DNA of 64,000 nucleotides from Pseudoalteromonas luteoviolacea (GTDB lineage Bacteria > Pseudomonadota > Gammaproteobacteria > Enterobacterales > Alteromonadaceae). Below the pieces are notes generated by a model. That model worked only from the letters and a program-made list of their open reading frames with translations, was not told the DNA's origin and searched no databases. Numbering within the stretch: the stretch's first letter is position 1; each line of letters starts with the position of its first letter. The DNA lies in the NCBI RefSeq assembly GCF_021654285.1, contig NZ_JAKFZS010000006.1, positions 186,001-250,000 on the forward strand, written 5' to 3'. The translations under genes and the position numbers were made by a program. Below, piece after piece: positions 44,842-54,720 of this stretch.

Positions 44842-46134
44842 ATGCGATTATCGGTATTATTTTTTCTTTTCATAATGAGCTCTATATCAAACGCAAATGA
44901 AGTGTACTTTAGAGGCAGTGAGTGTACAAAAGTGTCTGGAGGGAAAGACGTGCACTTGATGGAGAGAATGAATTTTTATAAAAATAACTCAAAAGATGAA
45001 GTGATCGCAGGTTTAAAAAAAGCACTTCTAAATAAGGCATACCAGAAAGCTTCACGTGGTACTAGCTATCTTATTGAATCAGTAAGATTTAAGAAAGCTG
45101 AAGAAAAAATAAGAGAAGGGAAAATAACTCGACACGCTCAGATCATTGGATCTCTTCACTTATCAGCTGTAAAGGGTTGCGAGCATGGCGAAGTAATAAA
45201 GGAAGGTGAGAGCGCTAAGCTTAGCCTTTTCTATCACTATTCAAAAATAGCAGTAGATAAAGTTCAGTCGGAACATGTAGTAGTTGAACAGACGGTATCG
45301 TCTTTAAAAATCAACGATAAGAGTATTTATGGCCTTGAACTGGGAGTCTCTTATCAAGATGCATTGAGGCAGGTTGGGAGATTTAGCTTCGATTGGCAAG
45401 TTAACGAACAATGGCGATTAGTCACATTAGGTCGTAATACTGTGTTATTTTTTGAGCAAGATGTACTTGTGGGGGGGCAATACCATAGACATTTATTACC
45501 CACAGTTTGGAGCAACCTTATAGAGCTATCGGCAACTAAACCATTATTAGAGGTTAATGGTACTGAAGTAAGTATGACTAATCATGCGATGTCTGGCGCA
45601 AATCTTACCTTTTTAGAAAAAAAATATAGCTTTCTTGATTATGATAAGTTCCGTATATCGGAAGACGAGGTTGAGTTAAGGCTATCCGGATTAGTTATTG
45701 GTAAAGTACCCAATGATAATGAGCTTTTGTTCTCTTTAGCGTGCTATGAAGAGAATAACGGGGTACAGGATTTTATAGACAAGCACCATACATCGTTGCC
45801 TAAATTTTACAATCAAACAGGTGAAATAGGCTTACTAACTGGGTGTAATCAAGTTTTACTGCTATGGAAAGATGAAAGATTTAAATCTCTTTTACTATCA
45901 GAACGTGCAAACTTTAATAGTGCTCAGTTTATTCACGCACAGGTACTTAGCAGAGGATTCTCAGACTGGTCTTTTTATGGTGTTAATTATCTACAAGGCA
46001 TCGAGTCAAACAGCGAATTGCTCATAAAGCATGAAGAAGATGATGTATATGAAGTTAACGCTGGCGGCTGGCAAGGTTATTTTGTGACAGATGATGGGCT
46101 AGCTTTTCAAGGGAACTTTTATTTAAAGTTATAG
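44842..46134 (+). CDS. Secreted protein of unknown function
   Basis: 430 residues from the ATG at 44842, which has AAGAGGTAAGG immediately upstream and gives a signal peptide (MRLSVLFFLFIMSSISNA). The mature protein has Cys in YFRGSECTKVSG and KGCEHGEV that may form a disulphide. A middle region with GLELGVSYQDALRQVGRFSF recalls the G-x-S-x-x-D-a-L-x-x-[LV]-G pattern common in periplasmic proteins. No catalytic motif recognised. It precedes a secreted trypsin-like protease but with 200 bases between, so a shared operon is not evident. Confidence 0.6.
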   Translation: MRLSVLFFLFIMSSISNANEVYFRGSECTKVSGGKDVHLMERMNFYKNNSKDEVIAGLKKALLNKAYQKASRGTSYLIESVRFKKAEEKIREGKITRHAQIIGSLHLSAVKGCEHGEVIKEGESAKLSLFYHYSKIAVDKVQSEHVVVEQTVSSLKINDKSIYGLELGVSYQDALRQVGRFSFDWQVNEQWRLVTLGRNTVLFFEQDVLVGGQYHRHLLPTVWSNLIELSATKPLLEVNGTEVSMTNHAMSGANLTFLEKKYSFLDYDKFRISEDEVELRLSGLVIGKVPNDNELLFSLACYEENNGVQDFIDKHHTSLPKFYNQTGEIGLLTGCNQVLLLWKDERFKSLLLSERANFNSAQFIHAQVLSRGFSDWSFYGVNYLQGIESNSELLIKHEEDDVYEVNAGGWQGYFVTDDGLAFQGNFYLKL

Positions 46135-46341
46135 TGTAGCTAATTAATTCAACTTATTTCCAATGAGTTAACTTGCATTTTTAAATTAAAGGTACTGTGA
46201 CTTATATTAAACTGGCTTAGCTCTTCTTTATTTTAACTGGGTTTTTTACTTGTATGCTAATTGTTTTAGTGTGAGCTTTAAAAGGAGAGCTTTCAGTTTT
46301 TTTTTTGATTTTTTATAATTATAAAAATAATAAGGAAGTGT

Positions 46342-47196
46342 ATGAAGTATATATTAATATTTTTGGTTTTCGTTAGTTATTATGCGAATGCTATTGTTAT
46401 TCGTCATGACATTGAAGATAAGCAATATTTAGCGAAACCATCGGATTTTCCTGCACTTGCAACTTTTTATATTGATGGTGCACATGGCTCACTTATTAAG
46501 CCAAATTGGATAATTACCGCAGCGCATACGACATTTTGTTTGAAGCCGGGTACTAAAATAAAAACGACTAAAGGCAGCGCGATAGTTAAGCGTTTGCATG
46601 TACACCCGAAACACACCCCTGGTGTCAGTCATGATATTGCCTTAGTTGAGCTTTCTGAGCCGATTCATAAGGTTAGTCCAGCGAAATTATACCAAAAAAC
46701 AAATGAGGCTGGGCGAGATATCTGGTTTATTGGTATCGGTGGAACAGGTAATGGAATAACAGGGATAACGGTAGATAATTATGACAATAAAGGTGTGCTT
46801 AGAAAAGCACAAAACCGAGTTGAGCAAGCAAAGGGGCCAATCTTAACATTTAAATTTGATAAAGGAGAAAAAGCGTTGCCTTTTGAGGGGATCTCTGGCG
46901 GTGGAGACAGTGGCGGGCCTGCGTATTTCAAACAGGGAAATGACTATTTCGTTTTGGGCTTAAGCTCCCGCTATGGCGGTGGGCCGTCAGAAAAGTATAA
47001 CAGTGTAGAGGTTTATACTCGTGTTTCTTATTTTATGCCATGGATAAATGGCGTAATGACCGATCCTGAGCATTCAATTAAATCGGGTAAAAGCCTTGAT
47101 AAGTTAAAACATCTTCCCGGTGGGCTAAAACCATCCGATTTACCAAGCTTATGTGAAGATATACTTTTTAGTGAAAAAGAGTTACTAGCGATTTAG
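46342..47196 (+). CDS. Secreted trypsin-like (S1) serine protease
   Basis: 284 residues with a signal peptide (ILIFLVFVSYYANA). The catalytic triad is visible: His62 in ITAAHTTFC, Asp98 in HDIALVELS, Ser190 in GGGDSGGPAYF. The mature N-terminus may be IVIRHDIEDKQ, an I-V start as in trypsins. It resembles bacterial S1 proteases of about 250-300 residues without a C-terminal sorting tail. It should act in the periplasm or outside. AAGGAAG precedes the start. Convergent with a small membrane protein gene. Confidence 0.88.
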   Translation: MKYILIFLVFVSYYANAIVIRHDIEDKQYLAKPSDFPALATFYIDGAHGSLIKPNWIITAAHTTFCLKPGTKIKTTKGSAIVKRLHVHPKHTPGVSHDIALVELSEPIHKVSPAKLYQKTNEAGRDIWFIGIGGTGNGITGITVDNYDNKGVLRKAQNRVEQAKGPILTFKFDKGEKALPFEGISGGGDSGGPAYFKQGNDYFVLGLSSRYGGGPSEKYNSVEVYTRVSYFMPWINGVMTDPEHSIKSGKSLDKLKHLPGGLKPSDLPSLCEDILFSEKELLAI

Positions 47197-47209
47197 CATA
47201 AGGCGGTAA

Positions 47210-47233
47210 GTTGGCCTGCACTTGCAAGCCAAC
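47210..47233. terminator. Weak hairpin between convergent genes
   Basis: GTTGGC (47210-47215) and GCCAAC (47228-47233) enclose TTGCA-type internal pairing, between the convergent stops at 47196 and 47238. No strong T run. Confidence 0.35.
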
Positions 47234-47237
47234 ATGC

Positions 47238-47696
47238 TTATTGTAGTTTTTGGAGGTTCATTTGCGGGTGATTTTGCATGACTTTGTTTAGTGTTTCTTG
47301 TTGACTATCATCAATTTCAACATGCAACACTAATGGGTGGTGTTCGCCTTGTGTTGAATCCTTGCACATCATGTAATATCTGACTAAATCTGTTCCAATC
47401 AACCCGCTCACCCAAAGACTAAACATCCCTAGGATCACCGTGCCTATTATCGCGGCTGTCGGTGGGATCAGCACCCACGCAACGGCACAGTATGCTGCTG
47501 TGATGATAGTGAACAACACCATTAACTCTGATTTCATAAGATGAACTATATGATTTGTCAAACAATCATGTAAGGGGTGGGGCTTATCATCGCAAATTGC
47601 ACTGATATCTTCATTGTCAACATGCAGTGATTCTAGTTCGTCTTGGGTATCACGAAAGGCTTCATAGTCGTGACCTTTAATAACATAGTGGCTCAT
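47238..47696 (-). CDS. Two-helix membrane protein of unknown function
   Basis: 152 residues. An N-terminal soluble ~55 residues starts MSHYVIKGHDYEAFRDTQDE (ferredoxin-like by eye). Two membrane helices follow (LMVLFTIITAAYCAVAWVLI and IIGTVILGMFSLWVSGLIG), then a soluble C-terminal tail with HHPLVLHVEIDDSQQETL. The layout resembles DUF1269/general-stress membrane proteins, but this is weak. An excellent TAGGAGGTTGT ribosome site supports the start. Confidence 0.6.
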   Translation of the reverse strand: MSHYVIKGHDYEAFRDTQDELESLHVDNEDISAICDDKPHPLHDCLTNHIVHLMKSELMVLFTIITAAYCAVAWVLIPPTAAIIGTVILGMFSLWVSGLIGTDLVRYYMMCKDSTQGEHHPLVLHVEIDDSQQETLNKVMQNHPQMNLQKLQ

Positions 47697-47938
47697 ACAA
47701 CCTCCTATCTAGATTTCTTGGCAATACGTGCGTACCACTAGTTAGGTTTACTATTAGACAAAAATGCTTCTTAGGTACACAGTGGAGGAATTGATTTTGA
47801 GTTGCACTAGCATGTTGGAATGTCCGAAGAATTTAAATAAGCGATTCTTACATTTAACTTAGATGTTTAGCATGGTTAGTAACATCAAAATTTACACTCA
47901 GGTATGAGAGCGTGAGTACACGCTCAATTCATTGTCGA

Positions 47939-48697
47939 TCAAGTAGGTAAGTTAACGAGTTTAGCAATCTCATCGAGGTGTGTGAGCAGCGTATCTTGAT
48001 TCAACTGTGTAAAGTCACGGTTTAAGGTGATTAAATCTCCAACCACATATGCTTTTTTGGCTGCTTCCAACATAGCAATGTCATTTTGATCATTACCCAT
48101 GCAAATCGTGTTATTCATATCGAGGCCAATTCGTAAAAGCGCATTGAGCTTGTTACTGTTTTTTGGGACCACATCAAAACTATGGTAGCCATTGTGGTGG
48201 TACACATCATAATCACTCAAAACGGTACTGAGAAACGCTTTGACTTCTTCATGTCGGTGTTCTTCAAGCACTAAAAGCTTCACAATCGGTTGGTGTCTTG
48301 CTGATTGGTTGCATACTGGCTCTCTGCCTAGTTTTTTTACGTCCAGATGAAAATGATGTGACGTGGTGGAAATTGCATATTCTTCAAGGCCATCGAAAAG
48401 GTATGCAATGTTTTCTTTATCCAACCAGTCCAAGACCTCAACAATTTCATCTTTAACAAAGTGCAAAGCGTCTGTGACCTGTTTATTTTTGCTTATCATG
48501 GCGCCGTTGCAACCTATTATCTGGTGATCCCAAAACTGCTTTTCAATGACAGGCAGTGTATCTCTCAAGGGGCGTGCAGTTGCGAACAAGACAGTCGCGC
48601 CTTGTTGTTCAATTTTTAGCAGTGCGTCAGATACGGCATCTTGCATTGGTTGACCATGAAAAATTAACGTACCATCCAGGTCGAATACGACATTCAT
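47939..48697 (-). CDS. HAD-superfamily hydrolase (Cof/SupH type)
   Basis: 252 residues from the ATG at 48697; an upstream in-frame ATG at 48712 lacks a ribosome site. Motif I VVFDLDGTLIF at the N-terminus, motif II in LFATARPLRD, and motif IV GNDQNDIAMLEAA near the end, as in Cof-type IIB HAD phosphatases with a C2 cap. These dephosphorylate sugar phosphates or nucleotides in the cytoplasm. It is divergent from the AraC-type regulator, with under 100 bases between, so that regulator could control it. Confidence 0.85.
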   Translation of the reverse strand: MNVVFDLDGTLIFHGQPMQDAVSDALLKIEQQGATVLFATARPLRDTLPVIEKQFWDHQIIGCNGAMISKNKQVTDALHFVKDEIVEVLDWLDKENIAYLFDGLEEYAISTTSHHFHLDVKKLGREPVCNQSARHQPIVKLLVLEEHRHEEVKAFLSTVLSDYDVYHHNGYHSFDVVPKNSNKLNALLRIGLDMNNTICMGNDQNDIAMLEAAKKAYVVGDLITLNRDFTQLNQDTLLTHLDEIAKLVNLPT

Positions 48698-48790
48698 TAC
48701 TTTACATCCCATTATTTAAGTTGCGTTTACTTTGCCAAAAACGCACACTACTAATTTAGTTATTGGTTCATATATTTAAGGTTTTAGCTC

Positions 48791-49642
48791 ATTAATAAAA
48801 TTAAACCAGCACCTGTTCGTTTTGCCGTCAATGAGTCTGTCAGTGTTAAGCATATTCAAAACAGCCCACTGTTGTTTGAATGGCATCAACATGATTGTTA
48901 CGAGTTAATTTTAACTTTAGGGGCAAATGGAAAGCGCTTTTTAGCTGATGATGTGCATGCTTTTGAGTCTATTGACTTGGCATTAATTTTACCAGCAGAG
49001 CCGCATACTTGGGATAATACTGAGCAGCAAGCTCCTGTTGGTGATGTGGTGGTTGTGCTGTGGCCAAAGACACTATTTGCAGTTGATATCAGCGAATTTG
49101 AAGCCATACAAGCATGGCTAAGCGGGCTAGATCAAAGTTGTGTATTCTCAAAAGATACAGCTTTAAAAGTCAAAGAGTACATGTTTGAGATGAACACGGC
49201 GAGTGCGCTTAAGAGACTGACATTGCTAAGCGAAGTGTTGTTCATATTGATGCAGGCAAAAGTAATGCAGAGTGCGACTGTAAATGCATCTGCTACCAAG
49301 ATAGCCAGAATGTCTCCGATATTGGAACTTTTGAAAAGTCGTATTGCGTGTTTGCCTAGCCTACCAGAGTTAGCTGGGGAGGTTAATTTGAGCGTTGCTA
49401 CGCTCAAAAGGCTGTTTAAAAGCAGTTTGGGGATTAGTTATACACAGTATTGCCTGACGCTTAGGTTGAAGCGCGCAAAGCATTTACTTGCGACAACTGC
49501 TTTGCCTATCGGCGTGGTAGCATATCGATGCGGATTTAACAGCAGTGCTTATTTTAATCAGTGCTATAAAAAGCATGAAGGCATGACGCCAAATGCGTTT
49601 CGCAAGCAATTTGCATGGCGAAAACGCATTGTGCGGCGCTAG
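48791..49642 (+). CDS. AraC-family transcription regulator, apparent ATT start
   Basis: 283 residues if translation begins at ATT 48791; conventional start codons give only the shorter form from TTG 48872. Codons 48791-48871 read INKIKPAPVRFAVNESVSV then KHIQNSPLLF, which matches the usual N-terminus of AraC proteins with a cupin sensor (VRF, LLFEWHQHDCYELIL). The stop TAG lies at 48785 and there is no ATG, GTG or TTG in between. AAGG sits nine bases before the ATT. The C-terminal helix-turn-helix pair is standard (LAGEVNLSVATLKRLFK and PIGVVAYRCGFNSSAYF). It is divergent from the HAD gene. Confidence 0.8.
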   Translation: MNKIKPAPVRFAVNESVSVKHIQNSPLLFEWHQHDCYELILTLGANGKRFLADDVHAFESIDLALILPAEPHTWDNTEQQAPVGDVVVVLWPKTLFAVDISEFEAIQAWLSGLDQSCVFSKDTALKVKEYMFEMNTASALKRLTLLSEVLFILMQAKVMQSATVNASATKIARMSPILELLKSRIACLPSLPELAGEVNLSVATLKRLFKSSLGISYTQYCLTLRLKRAKHLLATTALPIGVVAYRCGFNSSAYFNQCYKKHEGMTPNAFRKQFAWRKRIVRR

Positions 49643-49682
49643 CATTCTAAATTGTGCATATCACAAGGTATGCGCGTTTTAA

Positions 49683-51737
49683 TTAGAGTGTTTTTAGGTA
49701 TTCTATCAACGCCATTTTTTCTTCATGGCTGAGTTTTTTACCTATTTTTCCTACCACCGTTTTATCGTCAGTAAAGGCATGACCGCTATTGTGGTTGCCT
49801 GCTTGGCGCGTATCCAATATGAAATATCCATTTTGATAGTCATCAGTTTGATTGGCAGGTTGCAGATCTGGTAGCTGGTTGAGCGCATTCACATGTTTAC
49901 CTTGAGAAACGCCCACATTGATTGGGTCAAACTCTAGCCTACCAAGCTCAACAAAAGTGGGTCTTTCATGCGGTTCAGATAACAAGCTATAAAGGTTGGG
50001 AACGGAGCCATTGTGAAGGTAAGGCGCTGTTGCCCATATTCCATTTAGAGGGCGAGCTTTGTAAGCAAAGCTATGCCTGAGGCAATTTGGTCGGCCACCC
50101 TCAAGTTTCTGCTGCCACTCAGCACTTGTATAGTTTTGTCTAAACCATTGTTGATTGGTCTCTTCGACCACAGCACCCAGTGCAAGGGCAAAGTTACTTG
50201 TTGCGCTGTCTTTTACCGTGACAAACTGTAAATCTTCACTCATGTTTGTGGTTTTTTGCTGATCATCTACGTAAACACATAAGTCAGTATCAAGGCCAAG
50301 TTGCTTGGTATTGACGCTGCGATTTGGGAGCACTTTAGCTTGCGCTGGATCTGTGCCTATGTAATCCAAATGGACGAGTTGGAGCGCCAGATATTTCAAA
50401 TCAGTTTGTTGCACTTCTCCATTTTGTTCATAACTGATTTTCTTCCAATGATCTTGCCAAAAATCAGGGCTATCCATCGGAGGCAAGTGGCAACTTTGAC
50501 AGTTTTGGGTATATAGCACCTTGCCTTTGGTTGCTAATGTCATGTCTAGTGCAGGCAGACTGTCCGGCCATTTAGGTGCTTTTAACCCATTGATTTTACC
50601 AAGCTCTCCGGGAGTGTAATCTTTTAATGGGTATTCACCTGCCAACCACTGTTCAATGTTATAAAGAGACTTAATTGGGATTGAGCTTGCGAAAGTAGCT
50701 GGTTGCTGTTGTTGGTTAGTCGGAATTTGCATATCGACATAGGCTGCAACACCTAGTGCTTCGCCTGCATTTCGGATTAGCGGTTGCATAATTGAGCCAT
50801 CATATTGCACCCAATCAAACCAAGATGTGGTCCATATGTGCGGATAATTTACCGGAGCTTCTATTGGGTTATAGTTTTCAGGTCGGTCCATGTTGTTAGC
50901 GAAGACCTTGTTGCCTATGCGGTTGAGCGCATCTAGGCGAGTAAAGCCTTCTGTGACGTTAATGGTATCTTGCCCCTTAGCAAGCTTGGCAACGGTCTCT
51001 GTGAGTGCCTTTTTGAGTTTGGCTTTACTGACAATATTGTAATTGCTACCCAGCACTTTTTGAGCGAAGCGTTCGAAGCGACCATCAAAGGGTGCAAGTT
51101 TGCTTGATAGTACAGTTTGACCAATGGCTGCCCCTAAAGATTTAGTGAGCAACCCCAAATCTGTCATTGCTGGGCCACCATCAACCACATACCGAGTGTT
51201 TTGATAAGTAAACTGTCCGGTGTGGCAAGCTGTGCATGTAAAACCGACCGCCGTTGCCTTACGGTTTAGACCAGGCATTGGGATACTCGACGTTTTTGCC
51301 AAACCTAATGGAAGTTGTAATTCAGTGGATTCTGTTTGTGTTGCATCGTTTAAGTTAATAAAACCTAACCGGTATATGTATTCAGTAAGAAAAGTTTTCT
51401 CTTGGCCAAATAAAATAAACCAAGGTGTGTTTTTCGGCGCTTCCAGTGCGACTAGCCATTCATAGGGAATTGGCAGCGTCGCTGTCCCTTGTGATGCATG
51501 GTATGGCCACTGATGGTTATAGTTATCGTTGTTTGGCCAACCGGTTTGATTGATAAATTGAGTGTCGAGGTGCTTGTATTGCGGTAATTTAGGGGGAGTA
51601 AGGGCATATTTTAGTTCACTTAACGCAGATAGGGTGCGAAAAGCTACCACAACAATGGCAAGGACAATGAGCGTAGATAGAACCCAGGGCCATCTCCTTT
51701 GCAGCCAGCCAAGTACAATTGGGTATTGATTGGACAT
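49683..51737 (-). CDS. RoxA-like di-haem cytochrome c (oxygenase/peroxidase family)
   Basis: 684 residues with an N-terminal membrane anchor (WPWVLSTLIVLAIVVVAFRT) and two haem-binding motifs, CTACH at 168-172 and CQSCH at 413-417. The C-terminal stretch WATAPYLHNGSVPNLYSLLS is characteristic of di-haem peroxidase and rubber-oxygenase (RoxA) relatives. Length fits the RoxA group better than the ~350-residue peroxidases. RoxA-type enzymes cleave polyisoprene; related ones have unknown substrates, so only the family is claimed. It would act in the periplasm attached to the inner membrane. Confidence 0.8.
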   Translation of the reverse strand: MSNQYPIVLGWLQRRWPWVLSTLIVLAIVVVAFRTLSALSELKYALTPPKLPQYKHLDTQFINQTGWPNNDNYNHQWPYHASQGTATLPIPYEWLVALEAPKNTPWFILFGQEKTFLTEYIYRLGFINLNDATQTESTELQLPLGLAKTSSIPMPGLNRKATAVGFTCTACHTGQFTYQNTRYVVDGGPAMTDLGLLTKSLGAAIGQTVLSSKLAPFDGRFERFAQKVLGSNYNIVSKAKLKKALTETVAKLAKGQDTINVTEGFTRLDALNRIGNKVFANNMDRPENYNPIEAPVNYPHIWTTSWFDWVQYDGSIMQPLIRNAGEALGVAAYVDMQIPTNQQQQPATFASSIPIKSLYNIEQWLAGEYPLKDYTPGELGKINGLKAPKWPDSLPALDMTLATKGKVLYTQNCQSCHLPPMDSPDFWQDHWKKISYEQNGEVQQTDLKYLALQLVHLDYIGTDPAQAKVLPNRSVNTKQLGLDTDLCVYVDDQQKTTNMSEDLQFVTVKDSATSNFALALGAVVEETNQQWFRQNYTSAEWQQKLEGGRPNCLRHSFAYKARPLNGIWATAPYLHNGSVPNLYSLLSEPHERPTFVELGRLEFDPINVGVSQGKHVNALNQLPDLQPANQTDDYQNGYFILDTRQAGNHNSGHAFTDDKTVVGKIGKKLSHEEKMALIEYLKTL

Positions 51738-52140
51738 ATTATTCTCTGACGGTAGTTAGTATTGTTAATATTTTTACACAGCTCTATAACATGAGAAATT
51801 ACAGCTGATTACAGCAAAGACGTAAAAATGATACTGTTGTGATTATAAAGTTTGTGGTCGAATATTTTATTTGTATCGTTAAATCAAAGCACTATAATTC
51901 TTATTGATTCATACTAATGTGTACTCAGTAAACTTGTGTGGTACGAAAAAAGGAGCTTTTTACTTATAGATTATGTTGTTATTCATGTCATTTTATTGAA
52001 ATAAATACAGCAGTACGTTGATTGCATTATACATTTGTTCGTAAGCAGGTCAGGTTAAAGTGTTTTAGTAATAAAAATTCATAATTAATTTCATTTTTTT
52101 AACTAAGCTTAGTTCTTTAGGTTTAATTAGTGAGGTTTCT
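51738..52140. other. AT-rich intergenic region, nothing specific seen
   Basis: About 400 bases between divergent genes for the di-haem protein and the MscS channel. It should hold both promoters. No conserved motif, hairpin with T run, or small gene was recognised. Confidence 0.5.
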
Positions 52141-52974
52141 ATGGACACATCTTCGATTGATCTGCAAAAAATCATGGATTTGGTGATTGAGCATGCTGTG
52201 AGCTTTGCGCCGAAACTTGCGTTGGCCATTATTACGCTGATAGTAGGCTTGTGGTTAATTTCTCTTGTAGGCAGCGCTATTGATTATTTGCTTGAAAAGC
52301 GGGATTTCAACATTTCGCTGAGAAAGTGGCTTAGTAGTGTAGCGACTGTTTTGCTTAAAGCGTGTTTATTCATATCCGTCATTTCGATGTTAGGTGTGAA
52401 AACAACCTCTTTCATTGCCATTTTAGGTGCTGCTGGCCTCGCTGTGGGTCTTGCCTTGCAAGGAAGTTTGTCAAACTTTGCCGGCGGCGTACTGATCTTG
52501 ATTTTTAAACCGTTTAAAGTTGGCGATTACATTGTCGCCCAAGGTGAAGAAGGCGTTGTTGAAGCAATTGATGTGTTCTGTACTTTTTTAACGACGTTAG
52601 ACAATCGCCGCATCATCCTTCCTAATGGGCCATTGGCGAGTGAGCAAGTAAATAATGTGACCCACGAACCAATTCGACGTGTCGATCTTAGCGTGGGAAT
52701 AAGTTACAACAACAGTGTAGATGAAGCCGAAAAGGCACTATTGAATATGGCGAATAATGACGATCGTATTTTACAAGAGCCAGCGCCTTTCGTTGGAGTT
52801 GTTGGCTATGGAGATAATTCGATAGATTTGACGGTGTGGGTTTGGTGCAAAACGGATGATTATTGGGATGTTTACTTTGCGACGAATCGAGCGATAAAAC
52901 CAGCGCTAGACAGCGCGAATGTTGCGATTCCTTACCCTCAAAGAGATGTGCATATTATTGATAAAAGCGCGTAA
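52141..52974 (+). CDS. Small-conductance mechanosensitive channel (MscS family)
   Basis: 277 residues, MscS length. Three N-terminal membrane helices; the pore helix reads ILGAAGLAVGLALQGSL then SNFAGGVLIL, followed by the beta-domain signature FKVGDYI and GVVEAIDVFCTFLTTLDNRR, IILPNG, and a C-terminal PYPQRDVHI. It opens under osmotic down-shock and releases solutes. GAGG lies eight bases upstream of the ATG. Single-gene unit; convergent with an outer-membrane protein gene and sharing a hairpin terminator. Confidence 0.92.
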   Translation: MDTSSIDLQKIMDLVIEHAVSFAPKLALAIITLIVGLWLISLVGSAIDYLLEKRDFNISLRKWLSSVATVLLKACLFISVISMLGVKTTSFIAILGAAGLAVGLALQGSLSNFAGGVLILIFKPFKVGDYIVAQGEEGVVEAIDVFCTFLTTLDNRRIILPNGPLASEQVNNVTHEPIRRVDLSVGISYNNSVDEAEKALLNMANNDDRILQEPAPFVGVVGYGDNSIDLTVWVWCKTDDYWDVYFATNRAIKPALDSANVAIPYPQRDVHIIDKSA

Positions 52975-52990
52975 AATGAAAGGGTAATTA

Positions 52991-53020
52991 AGTGGGAGCA
53001 CACTGTTCCCACTAATTTTT
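52991..53020. terminator. Bidirectional terminator between convergent genes
   Basis: AGTGGGA (52991-52997) pairs with TCCCACT (53007-53013), followed by AATTTTTA on the plus strand; it lies between the convergent stops at 52974 and 53025. Confidence 0.7.
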
Positions 53021-53024
53021 ATGA

Positions 53025-53735
53025 TTAGAAGTTATATCTAACAGTCACAAAATAATTCTCGAATACATCTACGTTTCGATATGCAGCACTGATAGTAAAG
53101 TCATTCGTAATGTCATATGCCAATTCTAATTGGTAGACAAGTTCATGTTTATCGTCAGCATCTGAAATATGTTGATAACCTAGGCCTGCACTGGCTTTTA
53201 AGTTTTCTAAAAGCGCAATGTGGTAATTCGCTTCGAGGCCAAATGTATTAGTATGGTCTTTATCTTTGTCTACGAAATGTCGAAGCTCACCATAATAAGA
53301 AGCTTGTCTGTCAGATATGTTATTGTCGACAAATGTTTCACTATATTCATAAGTATAGTCATAAGTCATTCGGCCAATCGAGCTGACAAACTCTAACAGC
53401 GTATCTTGTTCTAAAGGAATGAGGTAGGCCGCACTCAATTGCCACTGAGTTAAATCCATTTCCTCTGATAAAGACACGTTTATAGCGCTATCATAATCTG
53501 AGCTTGAGTAGATATCATCTCGTGATGTAGTTATATACTGAGAAGAAACAACCCAGTTTTCGTTCAGCTGCTTGCTTGCTTCTACTGTAAATCCATTTAA
53601 ACTTCCATCGCCATCTTCATCTGTAAGCTTAAATTTGGCGTAGCCTGCACCAATGTAATCAAAATTAAACGTATCGCTAGCAAATGTTGCTGTTGAAATT
53701 AGAGCACTTGATAATACTAAGGCAAGTAATTTCAT
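53025..53735 (-). CDS. Outer-membrane beta-barrel protein
   Basis: 236 residues from the ATG at 53735, which follows AAGGATAGAA and starts a normal signal peptide (MKLLALVLSSALISTATFA). The mature part alternates hydrophobic and polar residues and ends with Phe (NYFVTVRYNF), the barrel insertion signal. Roughly eight to ten strands are suggested. It belongs to the small OMP group with GAGYAKF and NYHIALLENLKASAGLGYQH. Function unknown; substrate or stress-related roles are possible. Confidence 0.75.
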   Translation of the reverse strand: MKLLALVLSSALISTATFASDTFNFDYIGAGYAKFKLTDEDGDGSLNGFTVEASKQLNENWVVSSQYITTSRDDIYSSSDYDSAINVSLSEEMDLTQWQLSAAYLIPLEQDTLLEFVSSIGRMTYDYTYEYSETFVDNNISDRQASYYGELRHFVDKDKDHTNTFGLEANYHIALLENLKASAGLGYQHISDADDKHELVYQLELAYDITNDFTISAAYRNVDVFENYFVTVRYNF

Positions 53736-54240
53736 TTCTATCCTTATAGTGTTGTTTAAATCGGAACGAATCATACTGCCTATTGTTCATAAGTAAAGTG
53801 ATAACGATGAAGTTAGGAAGTTTATTATTATTCTTACTTTTCAGTGATGTTGTGTTAATTTTAACCTCACAAATCTGCTTGTTTATTTACCAGTCATATC
53901 ACTCTTTTTATTTGACTTATTTATGAAAAGTCTCGCTTTTATACTCATGATGTTGCGAAAAAAACACCGGGCTATTAGCTAAACGGGACTCTGGTGGTCG
54001 ATTTTGGAGTGAAAACACTAGGTTTCAGAAATCAAAAATGAACGCTATGTTGACGTCGTGGTGATATGTTCACTGGGTGCACAATAAATAGACCTGTATC
54101 AGAAGGTGTTTTAAATCATGTCTATATTTTGCGCTCCAAGGTCTCCAGTGTACCTCTCAAAATCTGAGTTTATTGTGTTTAAAATAGTCATAGCCTGGGA
54201 GGACTATATTGATGATTGTGTCTAGGTGACAGGGTAAAAA
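53736..54240. other. Intergenic region, nothing specific seen
   Basis: About 500 bases between the divergent barrel gene and the MaoC-like gene. No open frame, terminator or repeat of note. Promoters for both genes are expected. Confidence 0.5.
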
Positions 54241-54720
54241 ATGAAACTAGAGAATGTTGTTTTTGAAGAGATTGAAATAGGGCAAAGTGCAATGCGTATT
54301 CGGCAGGTGCAATTAAGTGATATTCAAGGCTTAGGGATGCTGTCTGATGCTGAAAGCCTTGATCATTTGGCAAAAGAGCATGCTAGTAATATTGCTTTTC
54401 AAGATGCTGTCGTTCAGGGGACATGGACAGCAGCGCAGATCTCTGCACTAATAAGCTCGCAACTTCCGGGTCCTGGTGCGGTTTACCTCTCGCAAGATCT
54501 AAAGTTTGCTTTGCCTGTAGTGGTTGGAGATGTGATCACCACAAAAGTGACTGTGATTGACAAAAATTTACAGCACGGCTCATTGATCATTGATTGCCAG
54601 TGTAGCAACCAAAGAAAGGAAGAGGTTGTGTTTGGCATTGCAACGGTCCGTGCTCCAACAGAAAAGGTCTGTTTTGATATTAAACCTACTAATCAAGCTG
54701 CAATAAACACTGTGTGTTAA
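54241..54720 (+). CDS. MaoC-like (R)-specific enoyl-CoA hydratase
   Basis: 159 residues, a single hot-dog domain. ASNIAFQDAVVQGTW holds the place of the usual D-x-N-x-x-H hydratase motif, with LPGPGAVYLSQDLKF and PVVVGDVITTKV as in PhaJ/MaoC proteins. The catalytic Asp/His are not both obvious: the loop reads DHLAKEHASNIAF, which could supply them. Likely converts enoyl-CoA to (R)-3-hydroxyacyl-CoA. No fatty-acid operon surrounds it. AGGG precedes the start. Confidence 0.7.
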   Translation: MKLENVVFEEIEIGQSAMRIRQVQLSDIQGLGMLSDAESLDHLAKEHASNIAFQDAVVQGTWTAAQISALISSQLPGPGAVYLSQDLKFALPVVVGDVITTKVTVIDKNLQHGSLIIDCQCSNQRKEEVVFGIATVRAPTEKVCFDIKPTNQAAINTVC

